A stretch of DNA of 12,196 nt. It comes from Baffinella frigidus (lineage: Eukaryota; Cryptophyceae; Cryptomonadales; Baffinellaceae). The DNA is taken from positions 31,136 through 43,331 of the forward strand of contig MU646512.1 in NCBI GenBank assembly GCA_026770585.1, in the 5' to 3' direction. Below are positions 11,604 through 12,196 of the stretch, piece by piece; positions within the stretch are counted from its first letter, which is position 1; each line of letters opens with the position of its first letter. The notes under the pieces are model-generated. The model was not told the DNA's origin, ran no database searches, and worked only from the letters and a program-made list of their open reading frames with translations. The position numbers and the translations under genes are program-made.

Positions 11604-11895
11604 CGGACATTTGCCCGCCCCCCCCACTCCCCACTCCCATGAAGTGGATCAAATCAAGGCTGGAGCGTGGGCTATTTCCTTCTGCCAGAGCCTCGAAATC
11701 GAGACTTGGCTGAGCGAAATCGCCTTGCCTCCGCAGCGTGGATGCCCGCACATCAACCCGGGCACCCGGGTTAGTGGACCAAATCGAGGCTGAAGCTCGG
11801 GCCATTTCCTTAACCCACAGCCTCGAAATCGAGACTTGGCTGAGTGGAATCGCCTTGCCTCCGCAGCGTGGATGCCCGGATATCTGCCCGCGGCT
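11604..11895 (+). repeat. 130-bp tandem duplication
   Basis: Units start GTGGA(T/C)CAAATC at 11644 and 11774. The second half, CCTCGAAATCGAGACTTGGC through CGCCTTGCCTCCGCAGCGTG and GATGCCCG, is almost identical; the first half differs more. A partial third edge, TGTCCGGACATTTGCCCG near 11603, matches TGCCCGGATATCTGCCCG near 11872. Both strands are open over most of the unit, so frames of 64-112 aa appear; changes between units do not clearly favour third codon positions. Not called as a gene. Confidence 0.85.
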
Positions 11896-11954
11896 CCGCT
11901 CCAAACCTTTCTGGGGGCGCGACGATCCCGGGATGGCATGGGTGCGTGAACCCT

Positions 11955-12154
11955 AGCCAGAGAGAGAGAGAGGGAGGGAGAGAGAGAGAGATGGAGAGTG
12001 ATAGTGAGAGAGTGAACAAGAGAGTAAGAGCGAGAGAGAAAGAGAGAGAGATAGAGAGAGAGATAGCGATAGACAGAGAGAGAGAGAGAGAAAGAGCGAG
12101 AGAGAGAGCGAGCGAGCGAGAGCGAGAGAGAGAGAGAGAGAGAGCGAGAGCGAG

Positions 12155-12196
<42 letters not shown>
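11955..12196 (+). repeat. Long GA-rich microsatellite to the window edge
   Basis: About 240 bp of GA repeats with GC, GT and AA interruptions (GAGCGAGAGC, GATAGAG). It runs into the end of the window, so its full length is unknown. The last stretch is uninterrupted GA. Confidence 0.97.

Noticed and set aside
11820-11850. TGGCTGAGTGG resembling a tRNA A box
   Set aside because: No B box follows at a suitable distance, and the neighbouring CTCGAAATCGAG lies upstream; part of the 130-bp repeat.

Overview
This window is eukaryotic nuclear DNA from a repeat-dense, telomere-associated (subtelomeric or interstitial) region. The evidence is degenerate arrays of the plant/alga-type telomere heptamer TTTAGGG at 1-169 and 2084-2556 and its complement CCCTAAA at 8416-8647, many satellite blocks, long GA microsatellites, and at least a dozen fold-back (palindromic) elements. 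TTTAGGG repeats occur in green algae and land plants and in several other algal and protist groups, so the species cannot be fixed. A microbial alga with a GC-rich, intron-containing genome is my guess. No rRNA, tRNA, CRISPR array, prokaryotic operon or recognisable transposase gene is visible.

Layout. 1-169 telomere-like DNA. 170-1500 a run of fold-back elements (A1, B1, E1, G1, hairpin J) among short tandem repeats. 1574-2083 a 103-bp GC-rich satellite. 2084-3440 degenerate telomere repeats, a second inverted copy of G and a repeated CCCGTGGCGTCCAG module. 3440-5280 the only stretch that looks gene-like: GC-rich, with acidic low-complexity reading frames, possible GT/AG splice sites and a 20-bp palindrome containing TGACGTCA. 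5290-5860 three fold-back elements nearly end to end. 5860-7770 a tandem satellite that has received several insertions (E2, M, C1, I2, A3). 7770-8340 a repeat with irregular spacing. 8347-8647 telomere repeats that switch strand. 8691-8802 a perfect 20-bp tandem array. 8950-10550 a second satellite with a 33-codon exon-like module. 10336-11446 nested fold-backs (K, L, B2, C2, D). 11467-11890 51-bp and 130-bp tandem repeats. 11955-12196 a GA tract running off the window.

The most informative result is that several fold-back insertions can be dated relative to their host repeats, because an uninterrupted copy of the same host repeat lies elsewhere in the window. This holds for A1, A3, C1, K and M, and for G1 within its tandem array. 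These comparisons reveal element ends and likely target-site duplications of about 4 to 9 bp. The elements carry no coding capacity and resemble MITEs or fold-back transposons that would have to be moved by enzymes encoded elsewhere. The different families also share short motifs (GTAGTAAATTTC, CTTAAGTCA, CCTACCGTAGGG, AAGTTGACA).

There is no confidently annotated protein-coding gene. The reading frames listed as CDS are low-confidence candidates. Positions, repeat periods and mismatch counts were worked out by eye and may be off by a few bases.
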